Positions 1 through 7,869 of a stretch of DNA of 64,000 nucleotides are shown here, piece after piece; position 1 is the first letter of the stretch; each line of letters opens with the position of its first letter. The DNA is from Cyanobacteriota bacterium erpe_2018_sw_21hr_WHONDRS-SW48-000092_B_bin.40 (GTDB lineage Bacteria > Cyanobacteriota > Vampirovibrionia > Obscuribacterales > Obscuribacteraceae): positions 1-64,000 of the forward strand of contig JAUPUU010000066.1 in the NCBI GenBank assembly GCA_030917395.1, given 5' to 3'. Made by a program: the position numbers and the translations under genes. Under the pieces are notes generated by a model. That model made no database searches and was not told the origin of the DNA. It worked only from the letters and a program-made list of their open reading frames with translations.

Positions 1-1494
1 CTAATGCCAAGTTGGCAACGTATTTATGATATTAGTGTGGCCTTAGCTCCAAGTGTTATCACTCGAGAGCAGACTGTCTATCCGCGCGAAATTAAGAGTA
101 TGTTTCAGGCGGGCAATCTTGAATTTAAGGACCTTTTACAGACTCTAGCACAGCCGCTTTCACGTGCTCGTCTGCTCTTGTCGATTAAGAAGCAGAGGCC
201 GCAGGGTCTTGATGCTGCCTCAATTTTTGAGATGGATAAGAACCGCAGCCCGGATGAAAATTTGATGGTACTGCGTTTCCTTCCGCCTATTAATAGTTAT
301 GAATTAGAATGGCTGAAGTGGCAAACCACTAATTACAAAGAAGAGGGCGAAGATGGCTTAATCGATCCCCTCTCTCTCTATCTCTTGTACTCATGGGGAT
401 CGCCGATTGCAAGTAATATTTTAAATGGATTGAGTGACCGGCTCGATCCTAATTTGGTCGACACAGTGCCTGAATTAACGCGAGTGGCTGGCCGTCGGCG
501 AGTAGAAGCAGATCCTAACAACCCTGTATGTCTTGCTGAAAAACGCTGGGCAATTATCACTGAGTATTTGCGTCCGTTGAAGAAGAATTCACAGCCTTCA
601 CTAATGTCTGAAAATTGGTCTCTGCAGCATGTACTTAGTGCATCGGCCGCCTTTGTTGATTCTTTTACTGCTTATGATCGACCCGCTAACGCAGCTAATA
701 GCTCTACTAGTATTTCTTCTAGTATTTCCAATGCCCCAAAGAATGCTGCGGCTGCTAACAAAGTAGAGACCGCTGCAAAAGAGCCTGCCACTTTGTCTCG
801 CAATGAGATGAATGATGCCCAGCGTATGTTTGCTCCCAAGCAAACTGTGAAGAAAGCTTCTAACTTCCACTATCTTGAGCCAATGCCTGAGCTCTTTGCC
901 AAGTTAAGTTGGTTTACGCAAATTACTGCTAGCGAATTGACCCGACTTAAATGCTATCCCGAAGATATGCGCTCTCGTCAGAGTGATTTTGTTCGGCTGC
1001 TTGATCGCTTGACCAAAATTGCGGAACAAGAGCTGGCCGTGCAGCCTATTTCGACCACAGACTTTAAACTTTTGGCAAACATCGATCAAATTTTGGCTGT
1101 GATTTGCCCTCCTGAATCGGCCAGTGTTTACGTGCCAGGGGTTGGTGGGGGCGGGGCTAGTATTGGTCCTGGTGATAGTGGTCAGGTCTATGCAATCTTC
1201 AGTACAGATCAAGGGGCTTATCTCAGTCGAGGCACGACCTACAGTTACTTTGAAGCTGCTGGTGGACCTTTTAAACAGCAGCATTGGGACCGCAAACAGG
1301 GCTTTGGCTTCTTGCGACCACCAAGTTGGATCTCAAAAGTCGATATACTCTCTGATGCTAAGGCGGAAGGTTCAGATGTAAAGCCTGCTGCCAAGGCAGA
1401 CGATAAGGCTGTGAAATTGCCCACGCAGCCAGCTACTAGATCTGCAGTTACTCCTGCAATTGTTAAACCGAGTGCTGCTCAAGGAAGTAAGTAA
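1..1494 (+). CDS. Hypothetical protein, probably 5' partial
   Basis: I do not recognise this family. The reading frame is open to the left edge (the first codon is CTA), so the ATG at 4 may be internal. About 496 residues are visible. The first 210 residues look globular, with many Leu, Trp and Tyr. Residues about 215-265 form an Ala/Ser/Asn-rich linker, followed by a second globular block to about 440 containing a glycine-rich turn (GVGGGGAS). The C-terminus is a Lys/Ala/Pro-rich tail. No signal peptide is visible, but the true N-terminus may lie outside the window. The stop overlaps the next start (TAATG), so it is translationally coupled to a secreted protein. It is the first visible gene of a three-gene plus-strand unit. 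Confidence 0.75.
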   Translation, partial: LMPSWQRIYDISVALAPSVITREQTVYPREIKSMFQAGNLEFKDLLQTLAQPLSRARLLLSIKKQRPQGLDAASIFEMDKNRSPDENLMVLRFLPPINSYELEWLKWQTTNYKEEGEDGLIDPLSLYLLYSWGSPIASNILNGLSDRLDPNLVDTVPELTRVAGRRRVEADPNNPVCLAEKRWAIITEYLRPLKKNSQPSLMSENWSLQHVLSASAAFVDSFTAYDRPANAANSSTSISSSISNAPKNAAAANKVETAAKEPATLSRNEMNDAQRMFAPKQTVKKASNFHYLEPMPELFAKLSWFTQITASELTRLKCYPEDMRSRQSDFVRLLDRLTKIAEQELAVQPISTTDFKLLANIDQILAVICPPESASVYVPGVGGGGASIGPGDSGQVYAIFSTDQGAYLSRGTTYSYFEAAGGPFKQQHWDRKQGFGFLRPPSWISKVDILSDAKAEGSDVKPAAKADDKAVKLPTQPATRSAVTPAIVKPSAAQGSK

Positions 1495-2159
1495 TGAAAA
1501 AGAAAGCACTATTATGTGGTTTGGTTCTCACTGGCCTAGTTTCAGGTGCTGCTCCCAGTGAGGCGCAATCTCCTGTTGTGGTCAGCAGCCCTGCGGCCAC
1601 GGGCAGCGCTACGTCTGCTGCCAAGCCCCTTCCTGAGAGCGACTTAAAGACCGAACTGCGCAATCTCCATGAAGATTTGCGGCGGATGGAAGGTGCCCTC
1701 CACGATCTTGATCGAGAGGCTGGTCGGCGGCAGGTCGTCGCCAATAGTTTGCTCAATAATGACGCATATATTGCAGACCCCTGGGAGACCTGCATGCCTT
1801 GTGCTCTTCCTAGCTTGATTCAGGATAGCACCACTCTTGGTGCATATTTGAAGCCGAGAGCTGCTTTCCTCAACCAATCACTTAGCTCACTTGATTCATT
1901 GTCTTCCGCTGTGCACGATCTCGCTGGGCGTCTTGCTCGGGATCCTGATATTTCAAGCAACGTTAAAGCAAAAGTTGATCTAGATGTATTGAGCGATGCG
2001 CTCAAAGACTTTGATGGAAAGCTGGTTGCCCTAAAGGCTCTCTGCAATGTTGAGGCACCGAATAATGCTCAGATATTGATGGCAGTAGGCACCCTTAAAG
2101 ATTCGGTGAAAGGTATTGATACCGTTGGTGGTCGCATCTGGAAAGCCGAGAAGAAATAG
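1494..2159 (+). CDS. Secreted coiled-coil protein of unknown function
   Basis: This 221-residue protein begins with a clear Sec signal peptide (MKKK, then a hydrophobic stretch, cleavage probably after SEAQ near residue 25). The mature part is alpha-helical with heptad-like Leu spacing, consistent with coiled coil. One WETCMPCAL segment holds a CxxC pair near residue 100, which could form a disulfide. I recognise no domain. The start codon shares one base with the stop of the gene before (TAATG), and the next gene follows after about 15 bases, so all three are probably one envelope operon. Location outside the inner membrane is inferred from the signal peptide only. Confidence 0.8.
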   Translation: MKKKALLCGLVLTGLVSGAAPSEAQSPVVVSSPAATGSATSAAKPLPESDLKTELRNLHEDLRRMEGALHDLDREAGRRQVVANSLLNNDAYIADPWETCMPCALPSLIQDSTTLGAYLKPRAAFLNQSLSSLDSLSSAVHDLAGRLARDPDISSNVKAKVDLDVLSDALKDFDGKLVALKALCNVEAPNNAQILMAVGTLKDSVKGIDTVGGRIWKAEKK

Positions 2160-2174
2160 CCAGATTATTTGAGC

Positions 2175-2951
2175 ATGAGGGCAATGAACAAGTTAACTGC
2201 TGCTGCTCTTTTGCTGCTGTGTTTAGGCGCCATGCGGCCAGTAGAGGCCGCACAGCCAAAACCGGTCAAAGGCAATACTATTACTGTAGCCAACAGCCTC
2301 AGTAAGCACTGTCACGCCATCTATCTGGGTGGGAATGATAAGAGGCTGCTGGCAGTCGTTCTTGGTGACGAGATTCGTGTTACCAAATATCGCCATGAAA
2401 AAGGCAAGATGTCAGACTTGGCCTGGGACGAATGGTGCAAGTCGATTGTTCGAGGCGTGTTTGATTGCGTCAATCCACTTGACCTGGACGAGGGAAAAAC
2501 ACCGGCAGAAAAAGCAACAGCAGGAAAAACAACAGATATTTCGAGTTCTGCGCAGAGGCCCCCGGCTAAATTGGCTGACACCGCCGGCCAGGTTCTTCTT
2601 ACTATTAGTGTTAATCCCTCTCAGCACTGTGATGTCTTGCTCAGATCAATGCAGTTGCCTAATTCAGCAGCGGTGTACAAGCAAACAGATCATTTGCCCC
2701 TAGAGGCAAAGAAGTTTTGGCAGTTTGTCGAGCCTTGTCTGCTGCAGCTCAACGGTTCGCCTTTGCTAAAGTTTCCCTCTCCAGTAAAAGCAGCTTCTTT
2801 TGACTTACTGATTAGTATTGATGAAAAGTACTGTCCGCGCTACAAAGTCTTTGGTACTAGCAATCTAATCGTGCGCCTTGCCAATGGCCGCGCTACTGCT
2901 GGTAAAGAGGCAACACCAGCTTGTGATGGTCATGTCACTTATTGCTACTAG
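2175..2951 (+). CDS. Secreted protein of unknown function
   Basis: About 258 residues with a signal peptide (hydrophobic LTAAALLLLCLGAM, cleavage probably after VEAA). I chose the ATG at 2175. A TTG at 2169 and another ATG at 2184 are in frame, and no upstream ribosome binding site is decisive. The mature protein has several cysteines (QHCDVLL, EPCLLQL, KYCPRYK and a C-terminal TYCY), which fits an extracytoplasmic fold with disulfides. A Lys/Thr/Ala-rich linker lies near residue 110-125. No family recognised. It is the last gene of the 1-2951 unit and is followed by a tandem 13-base repeat and a terminator. Confidence 0.75.
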   Translation: MRAMNKLTAAALLLLCLGAMRPVEAAQPKPVKGNTITVANSLSKHCHAIYLGGNDKRLLAVVLGDEIRVTKYRHEKGKMSDLAWDEWCKSIVRGVFDCVNPLDLDEGKTPAEKATAGKTTDISSSAQRPPAKLADTAGQVLLTISVNPSQHCDVLLRSMQLPNSAAVYKQTDHLPLEAKKFWQFVEPCLLQLNGSPLLKFPSPVKAASFDLLISIDEKYCPRYKVFGTSNLIVRLANGRATAGKEATPACDGHVTYCY

Positions 2952-2963
2952 TGCTCCTTCCTT

Positions 2964-2989
2964 AATAGAGGGCTTAAATAGAGGGCTTA
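2964..2989 (+). repeat. Tandem duplication of a 13-base unit
   Basis: AATAGAGGGCTTA occurs twice head to tail (2964-2976 and 2977-2989), just after the stop of the preceding gene and before the terminator hairpin. Two perfect copies in a row look like a recent slippage duplication. I see no further copies nearby. Confidence 0.8.
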
Positions 2990-3021
2990 GTGCTTCGGGT
3001 TTAATACTTTTGCTCGGTTTT

Positions 3022-3064
3022 GATTGCTCGAAGTTAGCTAAGAGCGATCTTATTTTGTTTTATT
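3022..3064 (+). terminator. Rho-independent terminator of the 1-2951 operon
   Basis: GATTGCTC (3022-3029) pairs with GAGCGATC (3042-3049) as an 8-bp stem with one G-U pair. It is followed directly by the T-rich run TTATTTTGTTTTATT. Its position about 70 bases after the last stop codon fits the end of the operon. The remaining intergenic sequence to 3223 is AT-rich and presumably carries the promoter of the next gene, but I cannot pick out one convincing promoter. Confidence 0.65.
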
Positions 3065-3223
3065 AAAATGACTATTAGTAGGCTGGTGGCTCTTTGTAGT
3101 CGTTTAATTGAAAAGATATATAGTGGCTCCCTTGTCAATGCATTGAAACCCTAATACCATGCTGGTCTAAGTGCATCTCCGTGTTTTATACCTGTTCAAT
3201 TCGCGAGTCTCATTAATAGTTTC

Positions 3224-4159
3224 ATGATCGATTTCAAAGGTATCACTCAGGACATCGTCGCTCCTGGTTCACAAAGCGCGCTAAGCCCAACATCAAGTTC
3301 TGCATCAAGCTCAGTACAGGTGGAGCTAAGGCAAGCAGTCGATTATTTCAAGTTGGCCATGGAGTATCTTACTCAGGGCCGCTTTGATGATGCTGAGCAG
3401 CTTTATCGCATGGCCTTGAATGTTTCTGAAACCGCAATGGGTATGGATAATCCCGCAATTATTGGCCATTTAGAAGAACTCTCCAACTTCTATATGAACC
3501 GCGCCAAATTCGTCGAAGCTGAGCCCTATCTGAAGCGCATTTATGCTTTGCGCATCAACAATAATCAGGTTGAAGAGACTTACTTTGTGGCATTGGCTGA
3601 CACCGTTGATAAACTAGCCATTGTCTTTGAACGCACTGGTCGCTTAGGTGAGGCAGAGAAGCTCTATCTAACTTTGTTACGCAGCCAAGAAAAACTCAAT
3701 GGCGGACAAGATGCAACAACTCTAGATGCATTGGGTCGCCTTGGTAATTTTTATCAGCGCACTGGCGTGCATGCTGCAGCCAGAGCAGTGTTTGAAGAGT
3801 TGCTTGAGATTCAGGTCAGTGTTTCTGGAGCTAACAGTTCTGAAGTTGCAGCCGTTCTTTCAAGCCTTTCTGTGGTTTACGGTAAGCTTGAGCTCCATAT
3901 GGAACAAATCGCCGTACTAGAGCGCCAAGTGCAAGTACTTGATACTATTCATGGTGGCTGTGGATTGTCCTTGGCTAGCGCACTTTCGCGCTTGGCTGAT
4001 GTTTTGTCCGGGGCTGTGCGCCTGACTGGTTGCAAAGATCTTTTGGAGCGGGCCGAGCTGGTTTACCGCCGCGCTCTTTCAATTTATGAAAAGCATTATG
4101 GTCCTTCCACTGCCACAGTAGAAAATTTGCGTGTGCGTCTAAAGAAATTGTCTTGCTAA
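3224..4159 (+). CDS. TPR-repeat protein (kinesin-light-chain-like)
   Basis: A 311-residue protein with no signal peptide, so probably cytoplasmic. A Ser-rich N-terminal stretch (residues about 12-38) is followed by consecutive 42-residue TPR units. Examples are AMEYLTQGRFDDAEQLYRMA, then FYMNRAKFVEAEPYLKRIY, VFERTGRLGEAEKLYLTLL and a final unit near YRRALSIYEKHYG. The 42-residue spacing with Gly/Ala/Pro-type TPR positions matches the TPR_10/TPR_12 kinesin-light-chain class, which acts as a protein-protein scaffold. No catalytic domain is attached, so the partner is unknown. It is a lone gene, convergent with the SpoIID/LytB gene downstream. Confidence 0.88.
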   Translation: MIDFKGITQDIVAPGSQSALSPTSSSASSSVQVELRQAVDYFKLAMEYLTQGRFDDAEQLYRMALNVSETAMGMDNPAIIGHLEELSNFYMNRAKFVEAEPYLKRIYALRINNNQVEETYFVALADTVDKLAIVFERTGRLGEAEKLYLTLLRSQEKLNGGQDATTLDALGRLGNFYQRTGVHAAARAVFEELLEIQVSVSGANSSEVAAVLSSLSVVYGKLELHMEQIAVLERQVQVLDTIHGGCGLSLASALSRLADVLSGAVRLTGCKDLLERAELVYRRALSIYEKHYGPSTATVENLRVRLKKLSC

Positions 4160-4163
4160 GAGA

Positions 4164-4198
4164 ATAACTTGCTGGCAATCACTTGCCTAACAGTTATC
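4164..4198. terminator. Possible bidirectional terminator between convergent genes
   Basis: Nested inverted repeats lie between the TPR gene and the SpoIID gene: an outer ATAAC/GTTAT and an inner GGCAA-TCAC-TTGCC with a 4-base loop. The stem is interrupted and the T-runs on both sides are short, so termination activity is only suggested by position. Confidence 0.35.
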
Positions 4199-5564
4199 TT
4201 GTTTGAGTCTCTGTGCTGCTTTTGTCTTCAGTACTTTTTTCTTCGGCGCGTTTTTCTTCAGTGCGTTTTTCTTGCTCGATCAAGCCTTTTGAATAGACAG
4301 TTTTGCTAGGAGCTTTTTTCACGATCTGGGGTCTAGGTGCTGCATACATTTGATATCCAGCATTGTCGATAAAACCAAGTTGCAGCTTGCCGTCTACATC
4401 TTGATAGTACTGTTGCAAAATTCGATCGAAAGTCCAGCCGCGTTTGGCAAACATATTGGCGCCATGTTGGCTCAGACCGCGGGCACCATTGCCGGGGCCG
4501 CGATAGGTGAAGACCCAGTTGGCACCTTCATCGTGCACATCAAGAATACCGGCAGTAGCAAAATTGAGCATGCGAGCCAGTAAAATTCCGTCTACTTCGC
4601 GACTGTTTTTTACGCCCATAACTTGAATGTGCGTAGCGTTGCCCACCGCGTCCCAGCGCTTCACTGTGACACCAACAATACCTTTGATACCAGTGATTTT
4701 TTCCAGATAACTCTGTGATACCACACCTTTTTTGATGTTGAGATTTTCCATGTCATCGCCTACCCAGGCCCTGTAAAAACCTGGTTTGACCTTGTCGGCA
4801 TTTTTAAGAATCAGGCCTTGGGTTTGCATCACGGCTCGGCAGGTTGAGTCTGCCTCAGCGGCTAGGCCCTTGTAAGCTTGGTCGCGAACATCGGGCACCA
4901 TGTCAAAGCCTTCGCTTTTCCACTTTGAGCCTTTGCCCATGTGGGCATAGGCATAACTGCGCGCAGCTACGGCCTGGCATTTTAGGGCTTCTGGAGCCCA
5001 GCTAGAGGGCATTTCAGAAGGCACTACGCCCATGAGGTATTGCTCTAGGTCAAGCAGATTAACGGCTGTAACATAAGTAGGCATATTGATTATTTCTAGA
5101 CAGCCGCGCCACCATCTGTTTACAGTCCAGACCCTGTAATCGGGGGCCGAAATATGACAGCGTTGATCGAATGGTAGAGCACAGCTGCGACCAGTGCCTA
5201 GTTCGGTGATCTTGCCTGGTGTTATGGTGTAGACCATGCGCGGTTCAAGGGCAAAAATTGGTGTGCCGTTGACGAAGACTGCACCGGCTTGCCAGATTGC
5301 CACCCTGATTGCGTGGTTCTTGGTGCTCAAACCAATGCGCACGGCGTGGGCCATTGGTGGGTAAGGCATGAAGTTGGGAATTAATTCAGCCTTGCTGCTC
5401 TTTGCATCTGCGCCGACATTAAGGTTGTTGGAGTTTAAAAAACATACCGAGGCAATTGCAACAAAGCTAAGAGCCCATCTCAGTTTCTTCCACCCAGAGT
5501 GGCCAAGACGGTTGTTAAGGTGATTATATTTCTGGGGCTTCAAGTGAGATACCGCTGAAGTCAA
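4194..5564 (-). CDS. SpoIID/LytB-domain protein (peptidoglycan lytic enzyme or amidase enhancer)
   Basis: A 456-residue protein with one N-terminal membrane segment (about residues 28-44), so anchored in or exported across the inner membrane. Residues about 160-385 form a SpoIID/LytB domain. Visible motifs are LEQYLMGVVPSEMP, which contains the conserved Glu (about 184), then the KCQAVAARSYAY helix, and near the end GNGARGLSQHGA, equivalent to the GHGxGMSQxGA motif. SpoIID of Bacillus is a lytic transglycosylase acting on denuded glycan; LytB-type proteins enhance amidases. No sporulation genes are visible, so the role here is presumably wall remodelling during growth or division. A Lys/Glu-rich tail follows the domain. 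Only 29 bases separate its start from the divergent response regulator. Confidence 0.85.
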   Translation of the reverse strand: MTSAVSHLKPQKYNHLNNRLGHSGWKKLRWALSFVAIASVCFLNSNNLNVGADAKSSKAELIPNFMPYPPMAHAVRIGLSTKNHAIRVAIWQAGAVFVNGTPIFALEPRMVYTITPGKITELGTGRSCALPFDQRCHISAPDYRVWTVNRWWRGCLEIINMPTYVTAVNLLDLEQYLMGVVPSEMPSSWAPEALKCQAVAARSYAYAHMGKGSKWKSEGFDMVPDVRDQAYKGLAAEADSTCRAVMQTQGLILKNADKVKPGFYRAWVGDDMENLNIKKGVVSQSYLEKITGIKGIVGVTVKRWDAVGNATHIQVMGVKNSREVDGILLARMLNFATAGILDVHDEGANWVFTYRGPGNGARGLSQHGANMFAKRGWTFDRILQQYYQDVDGKLQLGFIDNAGYQMYAAPRPQIVKKAPSKTVYSKGLIEQEKRTEEKRAEEKSTEDKSSTETQTR

Positions 5565-5593
5565 TACGCTGAGGATAATACGACGATGATACT

Positions 5594-6325
5594 ATGAAGG
5601 CTCCAACAATTTCCCTGTTGTCCCCCTCGAAGAATTGTCCCTTGAAGAAACTGCTAATAGTTGATGATGAAGTAGATATCGCCACCAGTATTCAGTACGT
5701 TCTGAATCAGGAAGGCTTTGCTACGCTGCTTGCCCACGATGGCATCAAGGCCATTCAGCTGTTTGAGCATGAAAAGCCAGATTTGGTTATTCTCGATTTA
5801 ATGATGCCAGGGCTCGATGGTTACGAAGTGTGCCGCCGGGTCAGGGCTTTTGATAAGCGCACTCCGATTTTAATGTTGACCGCTCGTACCTCTGAAATTG
5901 ACACTGTCGTCGGTCTAGAGCTCGGTGCCAACGACTATATCGCTAAGCCTGTGCGCTTGCGTGAACTGGTGGCTCGGGTCAAGGCCCATTTGCGTGAAGC
6001 ACCGCAGGTACAAGAAGTAACCAAGGGCATTCGCCTGGGTGATCTTTTCATTGACACCGATAGCCGTACTGTCCTTGTCGGCGACAAGCCAATCGAACTG
6101 ACCTTCAAAGAATTTGAATTGCTCTTTGCCATGGCCAGGCAGCCAAACCGCGTTTTCTCCCGTGATCAGCTCTTTGCTCAAGTCTGGGGCTCTGATTTCC
6201 TTGGCGAGAGTCGTACCGTTGATGTGCACATTAGATATTTGCGGGAAAAACTAGAGGCTAATCCTAGCCAACCCAAGCATATTCTTACCGTGCGTGGTGT
6301 GGGCTACCGTCTAGTCTGGGATTAG
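5594..6325 (+). CDS. OmpR-family response regulator (orphan)
   Basis: 243 residues. Receiver domain at residues 18-130 with acidic pair Asp24-Asp25, phosphoacceptor Asp68 in VILDLMMPG, Thr96 and Lys118 (IAKPV). C-terminal winged helix-turn-helix at about 146-243 ends in the canonical VDVHIRYLREKLE and TVRGVGYRL motifs. All phosphorylation residues are intact, so it should be a DNA-binding transcription factor controlled by a histidine kinase. No kinase gene is adjacent, so the partner is encoded elsewhere. It is divergent from the SpoIID/LytB gene with only 29 bases between start codons, so its promoter must overlap that gene or the annotated start of that gene is too early. Confidence 0.93.
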   Translation: MKAPTISLLSPSKNCPLKKLLIVDDEVDIATSIQYVLNQEGFATLLAHDGIKAIQLFEHEKPDLVILDLMMPGLDGYEVCRRVRAFDKRTPILMLTARTSEIDTVVGLELGANDYIAKPVRLRELVARVKAHLREAPQVQEVTKGIRLGDLFIDTDSRTVLVGDKPIELTFKEFELLFAMARQPNRVFSRDQLFAQVWGSDFLGESRTVDVHIRYLREKLEANPSQPKHILTVRGVGYRLVWD

Positions 6326-6375
6326 ACCAACTATTTAATCTTCTATTTCATGGGAATTCTCCCACTGGCTTAAGG

Positions 6376-6389
6376 CAAATGGCCATTTG
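6376..6389. other. 14-base perfect palindrome in an intergenic region
   Basis: CAAATGGCCATTTG is perfectly self-complementary and lies 50 bases after the response regulator gene. It is enclosed by a longer inverted repeat, CCACTGG (6362-6368) with CCAGTG (6413-6418). No T-run follows, so this may be an operator or structured RNA rather than a terminator. Confidence 0.4.
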
Positions 6390-6499
6390 TCGTTTGCGCT
6401 TGCGTATTCTTCCCAGTGACATGTTCTGAGCCATTTCATAGACTAAGGCAGTAGGCAATGTCCTTGGCAAACACTTTTCTTTGGCGGAACAGGTAACAG

Positions 6500-7717
6500 A
6501 TGAAATCTCATGCATTTCTAGTAGGCGTCAACGTTGCAGCTTCGATTCCTCTAGTGCTCGCCCCCCAGGCGATGGCTAGTGACAATATGAGCGGAACTGC
6601 CAGCTTCCTCAAGGCCGCTGTCGGTGACAAAGCCACAGCCCGTTCGCTATCTGGTGATTTCCAATCGGCCCCTGTGCTTGCCTCCAAGCGCCTTCCCATT
6701 AGACGCAGTCTCAGCTCAGCTAGTTTCTCTGAGCCCCAAGCTGTTAATTCACGCCTGGCCATGACACCGGTAGCTGGTGCCACTAAGCTGCGGCCTTTCG
6801 TTCCTGGCCGTAAGTTGCCTAGCCGTTCGCAATTGCAAGCTCAGATGCCGCAATTAGACAACAGTGCTCAGTCCATAAACAGTTCTAGCTTGGCCGGCTC
6901 AATCAATGAGTCGACTTTTGCGCCACAAACCAATAACTCTTATGATTCGGGCTATGGCAACACCGCCTACGCTCAACCTTCACAAGCAACTCAGAACAGT
7001 GCCAATCGCAGCCGCATGCGTCAAGCTGCTGACTTGGTTGCTGGTTTCCAGCGTAAACATGCCGCTCGTTCCTTGCCTGGTCAATCACCTGCGACCCCTG
7101 GTCAAGTTGGTTTCCCTTGCGCTCAGCAAGCCGTGGCTAATGTCAACGCACAACCAGCCAGAAATCAAAATGCTCCGAGTGAAGCAGAGTGGACTCAAAT
7201 GGCCCGCGCTGCTGGCAACGCTAATTCCAGTACTGACAATGATGCCGAAATGGCCAGCCTGGCTCAAGACTTTGCTGCTAGCCAACGCTCCCAAGCTCCT
7301 AGCGGTAGCGCTGGCCCTGCTCCATTCCCGCTCAGCCTTATTCCTGAAGCCTCATTGAAGCAATTGATGGGCAGTACAGCCAAAACTGCACCAGCCGCTG
7401 CTGTTAGCCATGCTGGTCGTCCTCAACCAGCCATGACTCCTAGTTACTTTGGCTCGTGGCGTCAGGGTCAGACTCCTGTGGCCCATGGACGCGGCGGCAA
7501 TCTCCAGCCTTCTGGTTTCCATACCTATTTACCTGCTGGTTCAGCTGGTGGCAAAACCACAACTAGTAGCGCTGCTTTCAAGTCTTATGCGCCAATGACC
7601 TACAAGGCCAGCCGCAGAGTTGCTCCTAAAATCGCTGCTGCCGTGAAGAAAGTCGCTCCAGTGGCAGCCGCTCCATATGTTGCTACTTATGGCACCTATC
7701 ACTCACCAGCTCTCTAA
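6500..7717 (+). CDS. Low-complexity secreted protein of unknown function
   Basis: 405 residues, very rich in Ala, Ser, Gln, Pro and Asn, with almost no predicted globular core. The N-terminus (MKSHAFLVGVNVAASIPLVL, then APQAMA) looks like a signal peptide with cleavage near residue 26. The protein contains basic patches such as RRSLSSA and RKLPSRSQ, and the C-terminal 60 residues are Ala/Val/Pro/Tyr-rich (KKVAPVAAAPYVATYGTYH). It may be a disordered surface or matrix protein. No homologous family recognised. It is monocistronic, ending in a strong terminator. Confidence 0.7.
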   Translation: MKSHAFLVGVNVAASIPLVLAPQAMASDNMSGTASFLKAAVGDKATARSLSGDFQSAPVLASKRLPIRRSLSSASFSEPQAVNSRLAMTPVAGATKLRPFVPGRKLPSRSQLQAQMPQLDNSAQSINSSSLAGSINESTFAPQTNNSYDSGYGNTAYAQPSQATQNSANRSRMRQAADLVAGFQRKHAARSLPGQSPATPGQVGFPCAQQAVANVNAQPARNQNAPSEAEWTQMARAAGNANSSTDNDAEMASLAQDFAASQRSQAPSGSAGPAPFPLSLIPEASLKQLMGSTAKTAPAAAVSHAGRPQPAMTPSYFGSWRQGQTPVAHGRGGNLQPSGFHTYLPAGSAGGKTTTSSAAFKSYAPMTYKASRRVAPKIAAAVKKVAPVAAAPYVATYGTYHSPAL

Positions 7718-7741
7718 GCTGCTGAACACTTGCAATCAATT

Positions 7742-7770
7742 AAAGAGGTGCTCTGCGCCTCTTTTGCTTT
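7742..7770 (+). terminator. Strong rho-independent terminator
   Basis: AAAGAGGTGC (7742-7751) pairs with GCGCCTCTTT (7755-7764) around a TCT loop, giving a 10-bp stem with one G-U pair. It runs into a T-rich tail (TTTTGCTTTTG), 25 bases after the stop codon of the low-complexity secreted protein. Confidence 0.8.
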
Positions 7771-7869
7771 TGTGCTGTCCAGAAAAATCCTTTCGTGGAT
7801 ATATATTTGAACAAGTACAATAGGTCTACCTGTTGGCTGTTATGCCAAAGCACTTCTGTCGAGGTTTCG

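Noticed and set aside
4194-5564. Endospore formation on the basis of SpoIID
   Set aside because: SpoIID/LytB domains are widespread outside spore formers; no other sporulation gene is present and TolC indicates a diderm.
5915-6229. Open frames on the minus strand opposite the response regulator
   Set aside because: The plus-strand receiver and winged-helix motifs cover the entire interval; the opposite frames have no recognisable features.
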